DNA from: Phycisphaerales bacterium | GTDB taxonomy: Bacteria > Planctomycetota > Phycisphaerae > Sedimentisphaerales > Anaerobacaceae | Reading direction: 5' to 3' | NCBI GenBank assembly: GCA_003141275.1 | Contig: PLLM01000047.1 | Span: 317-37,277 of the forward strand | DNA: 36,961 bases | In this document: positions 27,428-35,100 of the stretch, piece after piece | How positions within the stretch are numbered: position 1 is the stretch's first letter | How the letters are laid out: every line of letters begins with the position of its first letter | The notes under the pieces: generated by a model | Databases searched by the model: none | What the model was told of the DNA's origin: nothing | Seen by the model: the letters and a program-made list of their open reading frames with translations, nothing else | Made by a program: the position numbers and the translations under genes

Positions 27428-28228
27428 TTAATGTTCTGATTCCAAAGCCAAACTTATAAATAACGCGGAAAGCAAGGTGAAAATATACGCCTGTATGAAA
27501 GCAACGAGTATCTCAAGAAACGACATCGCTATTATGGCCCCAATCGAACCCGCAGCGACGAACCAGTTCTTAAAAATAAGTATGAGGCCGACGAAGGTCG
27601 CCAGTACTATGTGGCCCGCGAGCATATTCGCGAATAAACGAACAGCCAGGGCGAAAGGTCTGACCAGGGCGCTTAATATCTCCAGAACGTAAATCAAAGG
27701 CAGTATCGGCCACGGCACCTTCGGCGCCAGCATCGAGAGATATTTGAACAACCCATATTCTTTTATCCCGACGGCATGAGTGAGAAAGAATGTCACCATC
27801 GCCAGGGCGCCTGTAATCCAGATGTTGGCAGTTGCGCCGCCGCCGAAACGCTCTTCTCTTCTTGTTATGAGATAGTAAACCGCTTCAGTAGGAACCATCC
27901 CGAGCAGATTCATCGTCAAAATGAAGAAAAATATCGTCCATATAAAAAAGATGAACCTGTCGGTGTTATGCCCAAGTACCGGGCGGCCAACTTCATCACG
28001 GAGAAAAATACATAAACTTTCGACAAGGTTCTGCCACCCGCGAGGCGTCAAGCTTTTCCTGCTTACCCCAAGAGGGATTATTATCAGCAAAATAACCGTG
28101 GCAACCGTAATCATCAGCATATGGTTGCTGAATACTATCTCATATCCGCCTATCGAAAATTGAAACAACGGCACGGCTATCACCGGCCTGAGCGGGTCTA
28201 ATTCAGCTAAAACAACGCTATGTAACAT
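27428..28228 (-). CDS. atpB: ATP synthase F0 a subunit
   Basis: A 266-residue membrane protein and first gene of the operon. The conserved late helices ALAVRLFANMLAGHIVL (with the essential arginine facing the c-ring) and LEILVAFIQAYIFTLLSALF are present; earlier, TMNLLGMVPTEA matches the usual NLLGLxP motif. A TTG four codons further out (28240) has a weak GGACGG upstream and cannot be excluded. Between the conserved helices an amphipathic insertion YYLITRREERFGGG is somewhat longer than in E. coli. Confidence 0.95.
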   Translation of the reverse strand: MLHSVVLAELDPLRPVIAVPLFQFSIGGYEIVFSNHMLMITVATVILLIIIPLGVSRKSLTPRGWQNLVESLCIFLRDEVGRPVLGHNTDRFIFFIWTIFFFILTMNLLGMVPTEAVYYLITRREERFGGGATANIWITGALAMVTFFLTHAVGIKEYGLFKYLSMLAPKVPWPILPLIYVLEILSALVRPFALAVRLFANMLAGHIVLATFVGLILIFKNWFVAAGSIGAIIAMSFLEILVAFIQAYIFTLLSALFISLALESEH

Positions 28229-28331
28229 CTGGCATCCCAATGTTACCGTCCTGCCTTATCGGTTCTTCATTTAAATGTTCGGCAAAATCAATGCAAGTGC
28301 GCCAGTCAACTTTGCCTCAGGCATTGAGTTG

Positions 28332-28360
28332 TTGACCATTTCGGAGCAGGAGGGTAGTAT
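28332..28360 (+). promoter_or_regulatory. Sigma-70-type promoter for the 28-residue Cys/Lys peptide
   Basis: TTGACC (28332-28337), exactly 17 bases, then TAGTAT (28355-28360). The predicted start of transcription is about 50 bases before the small ATG at 28418. Its -10 overlaps that of the opposite atp promoter. Confidence 0.55.
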
Positions 28361-28385
28361 AACAACTACGCGGCAAACAAGCCAA
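28356..28385 (-). promoter_or_regulatory. Predicted atp operon promoter
   Basis: On the minus strand TTGGCT (28385-28380), 18 bases, TATACT (28361-28356). The leader to atpB is about 120 bases. Five of the six -10 bases are the same base pairs used by the rightward promoter. Confidence 0.5.
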
Positions 28386-28417
28386 CTAAATGTATCAGGT
28401 TTAGAAAGGGAATAAAA

Positions 28418-28504
28418 ATGTGTAATACGTGTGGATGCAGGTCGGGAATGAAAAAGAGCATCAAGAAGACAAAGAAGAGCAAGGCAAAAGGCAAGAAAAA
28501 GTAA
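28418..28504 (+). CDS. 28-residue Cys- and Lys-rich microprotein
   Basis: The predicted peptide opens MCNTCGCRSGMKK and continues as a tail with KKTKKSKAKGKKK; 14 of 28 residues are lysine or arginine. The three cysteines (2, 5 and 7, CxxCxC) could bind a metal such as zinc or take part in a cluster when paired; the tail suggests nucleic-acid or acidic-surface binding. Support for translation: AAAGGGA about seven bases before the ATG, a good promoter and a clean stop. I recognise no family, although similar short MCxxCGC-starting proteins occur in other bacterial genomes as hypotheticals. Its function is unknown. Confidence 0.6.
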   Translation: MCNTCGCRSGMKKSIKKTKKSKAKGKKK

Positions 28505-28567
28505 TTGCCGATTTCCGACCTGCCAGCCGAAGCTTTAGCGAAGGTGGATTGACGATTGCCGCCTGAC
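28504..28567 (+). repeat. Short GATTNNC heptamer runs (relic array G)
   Basis: ATTGCC-GATTTCC at 28504-28516 and GATTGAC-GATTGCC-GCCTGAC at 28547-28567 keep the 7-bp step and GATT core of arrays B and E, separated by about 30 bases. The runs are shorter than the other arrays and end three bases before the GH2 stop codon. Confidence 0.5.
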
Positions 28568-28569
28568 CG

Positions 28570-31341
28570 CTATTGAAGTACGCGATTGAGTATCGCATCG
28601 TCAATAACTGTCTTTGGCTCAAAGCTGTCGGAGTTCATATACCGCAACAAACTATACAATAACTGCCGAGCTTCGGGTTTATCCTGTATCGCCGGCAGGT
28701 TTATTGAGCAGACAAGCAGTTTGCCCTTGCCCATTTTAACTTCAAAAACATTACCAAGTTTCTTCGCACGTTCGAGATTATCGATGACCTGAACAATCGG
28801 CCTGTAGCCGGCGGGCATTGCGTCGAGAATCATCGTGCGGGAATTTTGGAGCAGATTGAACCACTGCCAGTTGGAGTGGAACTCCGTGGGGAAATCGGCA
28901 AACGCAGGATGATTAGGGTCACACAGAATGCCCAGTGTCCCCGGCGCGATGGGCTTTTTCCCTCCCTCGGCCAGTTTTTTGAACATTCCATAATTCCAGA
29001 AATCAGAGGCAAACATACCGGGGAGCGAATTGTTAAGGTCGTTCGGTTCCGGCATAAGTAGAACGCTTTTACCCGCCGATAATGCCTCTCGCGTCGCATC
29101 ATCATATTTTCGGCTTACGATGACGTTGCCAGCGGATGTATCGGCCTTCTCCGGATATACCCATATATTATATGAATTGGTAAACTTCGTTCCTTCAATC
29201 GCAAGCATAAGCTTAAGTTTTGCCGGCGAAGCAATGGCCTTAAGAGGAATGTTGACATCGCCGAGCGATGCAAGCGTCCCCTGGGATATATTTTGCGAGG
29301 GTAGTCGCCCGGAGGCGAGAGCGTCCCCTTTAGCATTTTGCAGAGTCCAGACGCCGACGGCATCGTTTATGTCGTACGAACCAAAGTGAGCAACCTGCGT
29401 CTTAGCATTAAATGTCTCGCCCACAGTCCATGTATATTTGCTCATACGGACAAGAGGAACGGTTTCGGAACAAAACTCTCGCCACTGGGCCGGGGCGATG
29501 AGTCCCTTGGAATCCATAAACGCGTCGAGTATGCCCACAAGCGCGGTGCCCTGCCCGGGGAAATCCTGCAAATCGAGAAGCTGGAAACCACCAAAGCCCC
29601 GTGTCCGCAATACTGCCTCAATGTCTTCTTTGTAGCAGATTACGGCAAGTGCGCCAGACGCACGGGAAAAGTCATCGGCCTGGTCGAGCATGCCGTTTTG
29701 TTTCAGACGGTCACGGAAAATCTCGAAATTGCGAGCCCGCAGCACGCCGGTGTATTTGTCGATTTCACGGTAATCGGGATATACCTGGTACTGGCCAAGC
29801 TCCATTGAAACGACCGGTACGGTAACGCCTTTAATTTGGCGGGTGTAATCCTTTTCTGTCCCGGGCGGACCAATTTGAATATGTCCAAGCGGAGTATCGA
29901 CAGCAGCGTATGAGCCGCGGATTTTCTGCCCGCGAACCTGCCAGCTCACCCAGAAATCGTCGTTGGAGTCAACCATACCAAACCAGTTGTTGGTGCCTTG
30001 GGCGTAAAGATGACGGGAGTCAAGCTGACGGAAATGCTTCACGACCGGCGCCATCAACTCCTGTTTGCCGGACAACTCATTTCCGAGCGATAGCATTACA
30101 AATGACGGATGGTTGCCAAAAGTTTTCAGAAGTCGTTCGCCTTCGGCCAGACAGAAGTTGTCGTGGTTTGGCTCGCCGAAGTTGGCCCAGTTGGGTAATT
30201 CCGGCTCCATATAAATACCGAGCTGGTCTGCTGCCTCGAATGCCGCCTCGGGCGGGCACCAGGTATGAAAACGATAATGATTTATGCCGTATGATTTTGC
30301 GATATTGAAAACCTTCAGCCAGCCGGCGACTGTCATAGGCGGATAGCCCGTAAGAGGGAAAACGCAGGCATCGTGTTTGCCACGGAGGAATGTTGTCCTC
30401 CCGTTGATATTGAATTGTGTCCCTTTGGCCTTGAAATCGCGCAGGCCAAAAACAACCTCCCTGCTGTCGGCATATTTTTTTCCTGCCGACGACGCATCGA
30501 GAGAAACAACGAGCTTGTAAAGCACAGGAGAAAACTCATCCCAATATTGCGCGTTATCGCCGAGCGGATAGTTGACTTCAACCACCGCCGGTTTGTCGCC
30601 TGCCGGGAAAGGAATCGAAACGGATTTGCCCTGCGACATCCCATCTGTTTTTGATGCGCTAAATACGAGGGTTGAATTAGCCAGCAGGCCCGTCGTATTG
30701 ACTACTTCGACGCGAACCCTGATTGTTTTTGCGGCGACATCTGGATAAACCTGGACATCATCGATATAAACAGGGTCAGTCGCGACAAGTCCTATTTTGC
30801 CGATGATGCCATTCCAGTTTGTTTGCGTATGCTCGCTTATCTGGTGAGGGTCGCCGATGGACGGGTGTTCTATATTATTGATTCGCAGCGTCAACCGGTG
30901 CCTGCCGGGCGTCAGCAAACCAAGCGAATAAACGTGAGGAGCAATGAGCGAATCCTGTGTGCCGAGACCGTTGCCGTCAACCCAAAGTCGGCTGTTTTTT
31001 GTACGTTCGAGAACCAGCGTAACACGTTTGTCTGACCATTCAGCCGGTATATTCATATCCTGCTGATACCAGACGGAACCGGAAAAAGTGTAAATGCGGG
31101 TCAAGTGGCTTGTTTCGCGGGCGTTATTGAGCTTGCCTTTGCGATTCTCATCTGTGGTGCCGGGCAGTTGAATGGTATCGTCTAATGATTTCTCGAACCA
31201 TTTTTCCTTCACCCCGGCGTTATTCACGTCGAGAGCAAATCGCCATTGGCCAGCCAAAGGAATACAGTTATCCGCGGACAAAACAGGTGCGGCACAAAAG
31301 ACCAATATCAGCACAATCAAAATTTTACTCACTATTCTCAT
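28570..31341 (-). CDS. Secreted glycoside hydrolase family 2 enzyme
   Basis: A 923-residue exported enzyme. After a signal peptide (about 1-22, ending VLSA), it shows the GH2 plan: a jelly-roll sugar-binding domain (30-190), an immunoglobulin-like domain (190-300), then a TIM barrel from about 305. The acid/base Glu is E422 in LSLGNELSG and the nucleophile is probably E514 in VSMELGQYQ. The C-terminal 300 residues hold further beta domains. Activity as beta-galactosidase, glucuronidase or mannosidase cannot be decided from sequence. It is the last gene after GH95, 11 bases downstream, with AAAGGA overlapping the GH95 stop region. Confidence 0.85.
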   Translation of the reverse strand: MRIVSKILIVLILVFCAAPVLSADNCIPLAGQWRFALDVNNAGVKEKWFEKSLDDTIQLPGTTDENRKGKLNNARETSHLTRIYTFSGSVWYQQDMNIPAEWSDKRVTLVLERTKNSRLWVDGNGLGTQDSLIAPHVYSLGLLTPGRHRLTLRINNIEHPSIGDPHQISEHTQTNWNGIIGKIGLVATDPVYIDDVQVYPDVAAKTIRVRVEVVNTTGLLANSTLVFSASKTDGMSQGKSVSIPFPAGDKPAVVEVNYPLGDNAQYWDEFSPVLYKLVVSLDASSAGKKYADSREVVFGLRDFKAKGTQFNINGRTTFLRGKHDACVFPLTGYPPMTVAGWLKVFNIAKSYGINHYRFHTWCPPEAAFEAADQLGIYMEPELPNWANFGEPNHDNFCLAEGERLLKTFGNHPSFVMLSLGNELSGKQELMAPVVKHFRQLDSRHLYAQGTNNWFGMVDSNDDFWVSWQVRGQKIRGSYAAVDTPLGHIQIGPPGTEKDYTRQIKGVTVPVVSMELGQYQVYPDYREIDKYTGVLRARNFEIFRDRLKQNGMLDQADDFSRASGALAVICYKEDIEAVLRTRGFGGFQLLDLQDFPGQGTALVGILDAFMDSKGLIAPAQWREFCSETVPLVRMSKYTWTVGETFNAKTQVAHFGSYDINDAVGVWTLQNAKGDALASGRLPSQNISQGTLASLGDVNIPLKAIASPAKLKLMLAIEGTKFTNSYNIWVYPEKADTSAGNVIVSRKYDDATREALSAGKSVLLMPEPNDLNNSLPGMFASDFWNYGMFKKLAEGGKKPIAPGTLGILCDPNHPAFADFPTEFHSNWQWFNLLQNSRTMILDAMPAGYRPIVQVIDNLERAKKLGNVFEVKMGKGKLLVCSINLPAIQDKPEARQLLYSLLRYMNSDSFEPKTVIDDAILNRVLQ

Positions 31342-31352
31342 AACGCATCCTT

Positions 31353-33608
31353 TTATTGGTTGACCGTGAGATTGTAACTTTGTTTTGCCTCGGTTTTGAA
31401 CGCCACGACACCGGCTTCCGGTCTGACTACCTCAACGGCTTTCCCTTTTAAGGTAACATTTATCGGCACTGCTGTGCGAACGCGAACCGCGTTGCCATTT
31501 ATCGATTTTATAGTAGAGTTGTCCATGCGACCATCCTTCCACGCAATATCTACTTCGAACCCGCCTCTCGCCCTTAATCCTTTTACTGAGCCGGTTGGCC
31601 AGGCCTTCGGCAGCGCGGGCAGCAGGTGAACATCACCCAGATGACTTTGGAGCAGCATTTCGCATATACCCGCAGGGCCGCCAAAGCCGCCATCAAGCTG
31701 GAACGGCCCCGCGGAAATCATATTCGAATAAATCAGGTCGCTCATTTCTCTGCGAAGCATCTTGTAGGCGAGGTCCCCTTCCAAAAGCCGCGCCCAAAGA
31801 TTAACTTTCCACGCCGCCGACCACGCCATATTTTCACCGCTTTCGCCGCGGGCGGCAAGCGATTTTTTCGCCGCTGCCGCTAAATCCGCCGTCTTAACCG
31901 GCGAAATCTGTCTGCCTGGATAAACCGCAAATAAGTGTGAGACGTGTCTGTGCTTGTCATTGGGGTCGTCGCGGTCTTCCATCCATTCCTGAAGCTGTCC
32001 CCATCGTCCGACTTTGGGGCCGACTAATTTATCACGCATCGCAGATACCTTGCCACGATATTCTTTGTCAATTCCAAGCGTATCGGCGGCCTCGATATAA
32101 TTCGTAAACAAGTCCCACACGATTTCCTGGTCGTAAGTCACGCCGTCTTCGGTAGGCCCGTGTTCGGGCGACCAGCCCATCGGCACAACCAGCTGGCCAT
32201 CCGGCAAAGCTTTCAAACGGTCTTCCCAAAATTCACAAACCTCTTTCAAAATAGGGTACGCGAAATTCCTCAGATACTCTTTGTCGCAGCCGAAGGCATA
32301 ATGTTCCCACAGGTGCTGACAATACCAGGCGTTGGCGGGATTGTTCCATTTCCACCCCATCCCGCCGAAAATATTGTGCGACGTGCGCACCGTCCAGCCG
32401 CGCGCAGAACGAGAGTCGGTTTGAAATTCCTTTGCGGCCGCGGTTGCTTTTTTCCAGGGCTCACGCTGGCTGTTAATCAGGTCGAGGAACGGCATCTGGC
32501 ATTCGCCGAGGTTAGCCGGCTCCGCGGGCCAGTAAGCCATCTGGATATTTATATTCGAATGATAATCGCTGTTCCATGGAGGGTTGTTTTTGTCATTCCA
32601 CAATCCCTGAAGATTCGCGGGCAATCCGCCGGGCCGTGAACAGGAAATCAGCAGATACCGGGCGTATTGAAAAAATAATTGCTCAAGGCCCGTATCTTTG
32701 CCGCCGCTCTTGTATGCCCTGAGCCGCTGGTCGGTCGATATCGCCTGCTGCGCCCCAGATTCCCCCAGGTTCAATTCAACGCGATTAAAAAACAGCTGAT
32801 AATCTTCAAGGTGAACCGATTTCAAATCCGCGTATTTCTTTGTCGAGGCCGCCTGTATTTGTTTAGTGAGACGCAGATGCGGATTCTCGCCGCGATATTT
32901 TTTGCTGTAATCCGCCGCATAATCGGTTCCCGCCGCAAGCAAAATGGTCAGGGCGTTACAGTCATTAAATTCGATTCTGTTTGCGTCAGCTTTCAGCATC
33001 CCCCCGTCATTTAGCACAAGCACCTGCGACTCATATCGCAGGCCGTTATATAACGAGCCGGATGCGGTCAAAAGATTTACACCTGAAGTAATTGACGCCT
33101 TGTGCATATCGGTTAATTCGATACTGCCGGAGTAAGCGCCGGGCTTGTCCGCAGTCATTCGCGCAACCAGTACCTGGTCAGGATTGCTGCAAAAATATTC
33201 TCTAAGGTAATTGACGTCGCCGTTTTGATAGCTCACCCGGGCAAGGGCCTGGCCTATATTCAATTCTCGTCGATAGCCAGTCGCTTTGTCGTGCCTCGGC
33301 AAATCTATAAAAACATCCCCAAACGCCTGATATACCCCCATCGTGTCATAATTTCCTGATGGGTTCTCGTCGCCTGTCCACAAACTATCTTCGTTAAACT
33401 GGAGCCGCTCTTTTGTTGTCCCGCCAAAAATCATCCCGCCCATCCTGCCATTACCAATCGGCAGCGCATCGGTCATCCAGGTTTTGGCCGGCTGTGCGTA
33501 CCACAGCGTCAAATCCTGAGTAGAGGAATCTGCCGAATGGACGGACGAAATCGCTGCCAGAAAAAATAATGCTGGGATACTCACTAAAATTCGCCTTTGT
33601 ATTCTCAT
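31353..33608 (-). CDS. Secreted GH95 alpha-L-fucosidase (or alpha-L-galactosidase)
   Basis: A 751-residue exported enzyme with a signal peptide (about 1-25). GH95 marks are the opening [28 protein letters not shown] (cited here as the [16 protein letters not shown] block, 44-59), the LQGLWND...[12 protein letters not shown] catalytic segment with N352 and N354, E495 in DQEIVWDLF as probable acid (E482 cannot be excluded) and D639 in FQLDGGFGG. The last motif usually reads DGNFGG, so one Asn is replaced by Gly. The enzyme inverts alpha-1,2-fucosyl or alpha-L-galactosyl ends of glycans outside the cytoplasm. It sits between its likely regulator and a GH2 gene. GGGGAA precedes the ATG. Confidence 0.9.
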   Translation of the reverse strand: MRIQRRILVSIPALFFLAAISSVHSADSSTQDLTLWYAQPAKTWMTDALPIGNGRMGGMIFGGTTKERLQFNEDSLWTGDENPSGNYDTMGVYQAFGDVFIDLPRHDKATGYRRELNIGQALARVSYQNGDVNYLREYFCSNPDQVLVARMTADKPGAYSGSIELTDMHKASITSGVNLLTASGSLYNGLRYESQVLVLNDGGMLKADANRIEFNDCNALTILLAAGTDYAADYSKKYRGENPHLRLTKQIQAASTKKYADLKSVHLEDYQLFFNRVELNLGESGAQQAISTDQRLRAYKSGGKDTGLEQLFFQYARYLLISCSRPGGLPANLQGLWNDKNNPPWNSDYHSNINIQMAYWPAEPANLGECQMPFLDLINSQREPWKKATAAAKEFQTDSRSARGWTVRTSHNIFGGMGWKWNNPANAWYCQHLWEHYAFGCDKEYLRNFAYPILKEVCEFWEDRLKALPDGQLVVPMGWSPEHGPTEDGVTYDQEIVWDLFTNYIEAADTLGIDKEYRGKVSAMRDKLVGPKVGRWGQLQEWMEDRDDPNDKHRHVSHLFAVYPGRQISPVKTADLAAAAKKSLAARGESGENMAWSAAWKVNLWARLLEGDLAYKMLRREMSDLIYSNMISAGPFQLDGGFGGPAGICEMLLQSHLGDVHLLPALPKAWPTGSVKGLRARGGFEVDIAWKDGRMDNSTIKSINGNAVRVRTAVPINVTLKGKAVEVVRPEAGVVAFKTEAKQSYNLTVNQ

Positions 33609-33665
33609 TTCAACGTTCCCCTGTTTTAATCAACTATGCCAAAATTTGCACAAAACACTCCGCGA

Positions 33666-34844
33666 CTATTTATGGCCGTGAAGTTTGCGGTAGTCCACAG
33701 GTGATATTCCCATTTTCTGCTTGAAGTACCGGGCGATATGATTGGTATTATCATATCCCAAACTTAACGCAATATCCGATACTGACAAATCCGTCTCAAT
33801 CAGCATCTGGCTTATCAGGTCAATCCGCACCCGCTTAATCTCGTCGTAAACGGAACGTCCCAGTGTCTTCATAAATTTGTCATGCAGGTTGCGCCGTGAG
33901 ACACTCAGATTTTTTATAACATCATCCACCTGTATAAGGCGCTTGGCGTTCTGATGAATAAAATTCAACGCCTGGCTGACTAACTTGTCTTCTACCGCCA
34001 CGATATTGGTTGACTGCCTTGTTACTACCCTGTTCGGCTGAACAATCACCGTCTGGGGCGGCATCTTTTTACCCATCATCATTTTATTGAGCAGTTCGCT
34101 TGCTCTAAACCCGGCCTTTTCGACATCCATCGCCACACTCGACAATGGCGGATTCGACATATCGCATACCTGCTCGTCGTTATCTACCCCGATAATAGCC
34201 ACCTCATAAGGCACATCGAGTTTCGCGTTGGCACAGGCCTCGATAATATGCTGTCCCCGGTCATCGTTGCATGCCATAATCCCTACCGGCTTTGTCAGAC
34301 CCCTGAGCCAATCCGCAAGGGCCGCTTCTTCTTTATACCATAAACGGTTCGCACGGGATTTGGGCTGTCTATATAAACTCGTCTTAAAACCCGCCTCCGC
34401 TATGCGGGCGATGAAACTGTCGCCCCGCTGGCCGGACCAGTACATATCATCAAAACCACAGTACCCAAAATTACGGAATCCTCGCTCAAGGAGGTGCTCC
34501 GCGGCCATTCTGCCTACCGCGCGGTTATCAGTTACTATGTTATTCCGCTTAAACGAGGGCGGCTCCATGGCTACAGCCACAAATAATGGAATGCCCCATC
34601 TTGCCAGCTCTTCGATATCTCTCGTATCACGCGATATTATGCCCTGAGGCCCCCACTTTTTCAGGTGCTCTAATTCGGCCCGCTCGCTGCCTCGCGCAAC
34701 ATAAAACAGGTCCTGCCTGTAAAATACCCACGGAAACACCCACGGCCCGTGCATTCGCGAATACCTCATAATCCCGCGGACCAGGTCTCTGCCGTATTTC
34801 CGCGAGCTTTCTATCATCAACGCGACTCTCTTTAGGTTCTTCAC
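33666..34844 (-). CDS. XylR-type regulator: LacI-like sensor fused to AraC HTH
   Basis: A 392-residue cytoplasmic regulator. Residues about 5-275 form a periplasmic-binding-protein/LacI-type sugar sensor (RVALMIESSRKYGRDLVRGI, MACNDDRGQ, IIGVDNDEQVCDMSNPPLSS). Residues about 285-392 are an AraC helix-turn-helix pair ending SLGYDNTNHIARYFKQKMGI. This is the XylR architecture, activating sugar-use genes on ligand binding. Its neighbours suggest a fucose-, galactose- or xylose-related ligand. The GTG at 34844 keeps the first sensor strand intact and lies 6 bases after a perfect -10 box, so the mRNA may be leaderless. An ATG at 34817 with AAAGAGAG upstream is the alternative but would cut the first strand. 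Confidence 0.88.
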   Translation of the reverse strand: MKNLKRVALMIESSRKYGRDLVRGIMRYSRMHGPWVFPWVFYRQDLFYVARGSERAELEHLKKWGPQGIISRDTRDIEELARWGIPLFVAVAMEPPSFKRNNIVTDNRAVGRMAAEHLLERGFRNFGYCGFDDMYWSGQRGDSFIARIAEAGFKTSLYRQPKSRANRLWYKEEAALADWLRGLTKPVGIMACNDDRGQHIIEACANAKLDVPYEVAIIGVDNDEQVCDMSNPPLSSVAMDVEKAGFRASELLNKMMMGKKMPPQTVIVQPNRVVTRQSTNIVAVEDKLVSQALNFIHQNAKRLIQVDDVIKNLSVSRRNLHDKFMKTLGRSVYDEIKRVRIDLISQMLIETDLSVSDIALSLGYDNTNHIARYFKQKMGISPVDYRKLHGHK

Positions 34845-34850
34845 ACCCGT

Positions 34851-34878
34851 ATTATATGCCTAAAATGGTGGATGTTAA
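34851..34878 (-). promoter_or_regulatory. Promoter of the regulator-GH95-GH2 unit, at the GTG
   Basis: On the minus strand TTAACA (34878-34873), 16 bases, and TATAAT (34856-34851); six bases later is the GTG. Just upstream lies CGTTC-N7-GAACG (34890-34906), a possible operator. Confidence 0.6.
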
Positions 34879-34932
34879 GCAAAATATGGCGTTCTTTTTT
34901 TGAACGTAACTTGTGTATAATAGCATATATGG

Positions 34933-34960
34933 AAATTTGTTCCGCAAAAGCGGCAAATTT
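34933..34960. promoter_or_regulatory. Inverted repeat, candidate operator between divergent genes
   Basis: AAATTTG (34933-34939) and CCGC (34942-34945) pair with GCGG (34950-34953) and CAAATTT (34954-34960), with a two-base bulge and an AAAA loop. It lies between the regulator promoter and the promoter of the secreted protein. Confidence 0.45.
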
Positions 34961-34981
34961 GTGAAAATCTCGATTTTTAAA

Positions 34982-35028
34982 TGGTATAATGATACTGAGT
35001 GAAACAGGGCTTGGCGGCGTCCGCCAGG
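34982..35028 (+). promoter_or_regulatory. Extended -10 promoter and leader hairpin of the secreted-protein gene
   Basis: TGGTATAAT at 34982-34990 is a perfect extended -10 and no good -35 is needed. The leader of about 100 bases contains an 8-bp hairpin, CTTGGCGG-CGT-CCGCCAGG (35010-35028, one G-U pair), with no following U-run. Confidence 0.55.
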
Positions 35029-35100
35029 CATACAGGCATACATAAGCTCTATAAGTATTAACTGTAGTGTTGTTTTTTATGGTGATAAGGAGGAAAAATA

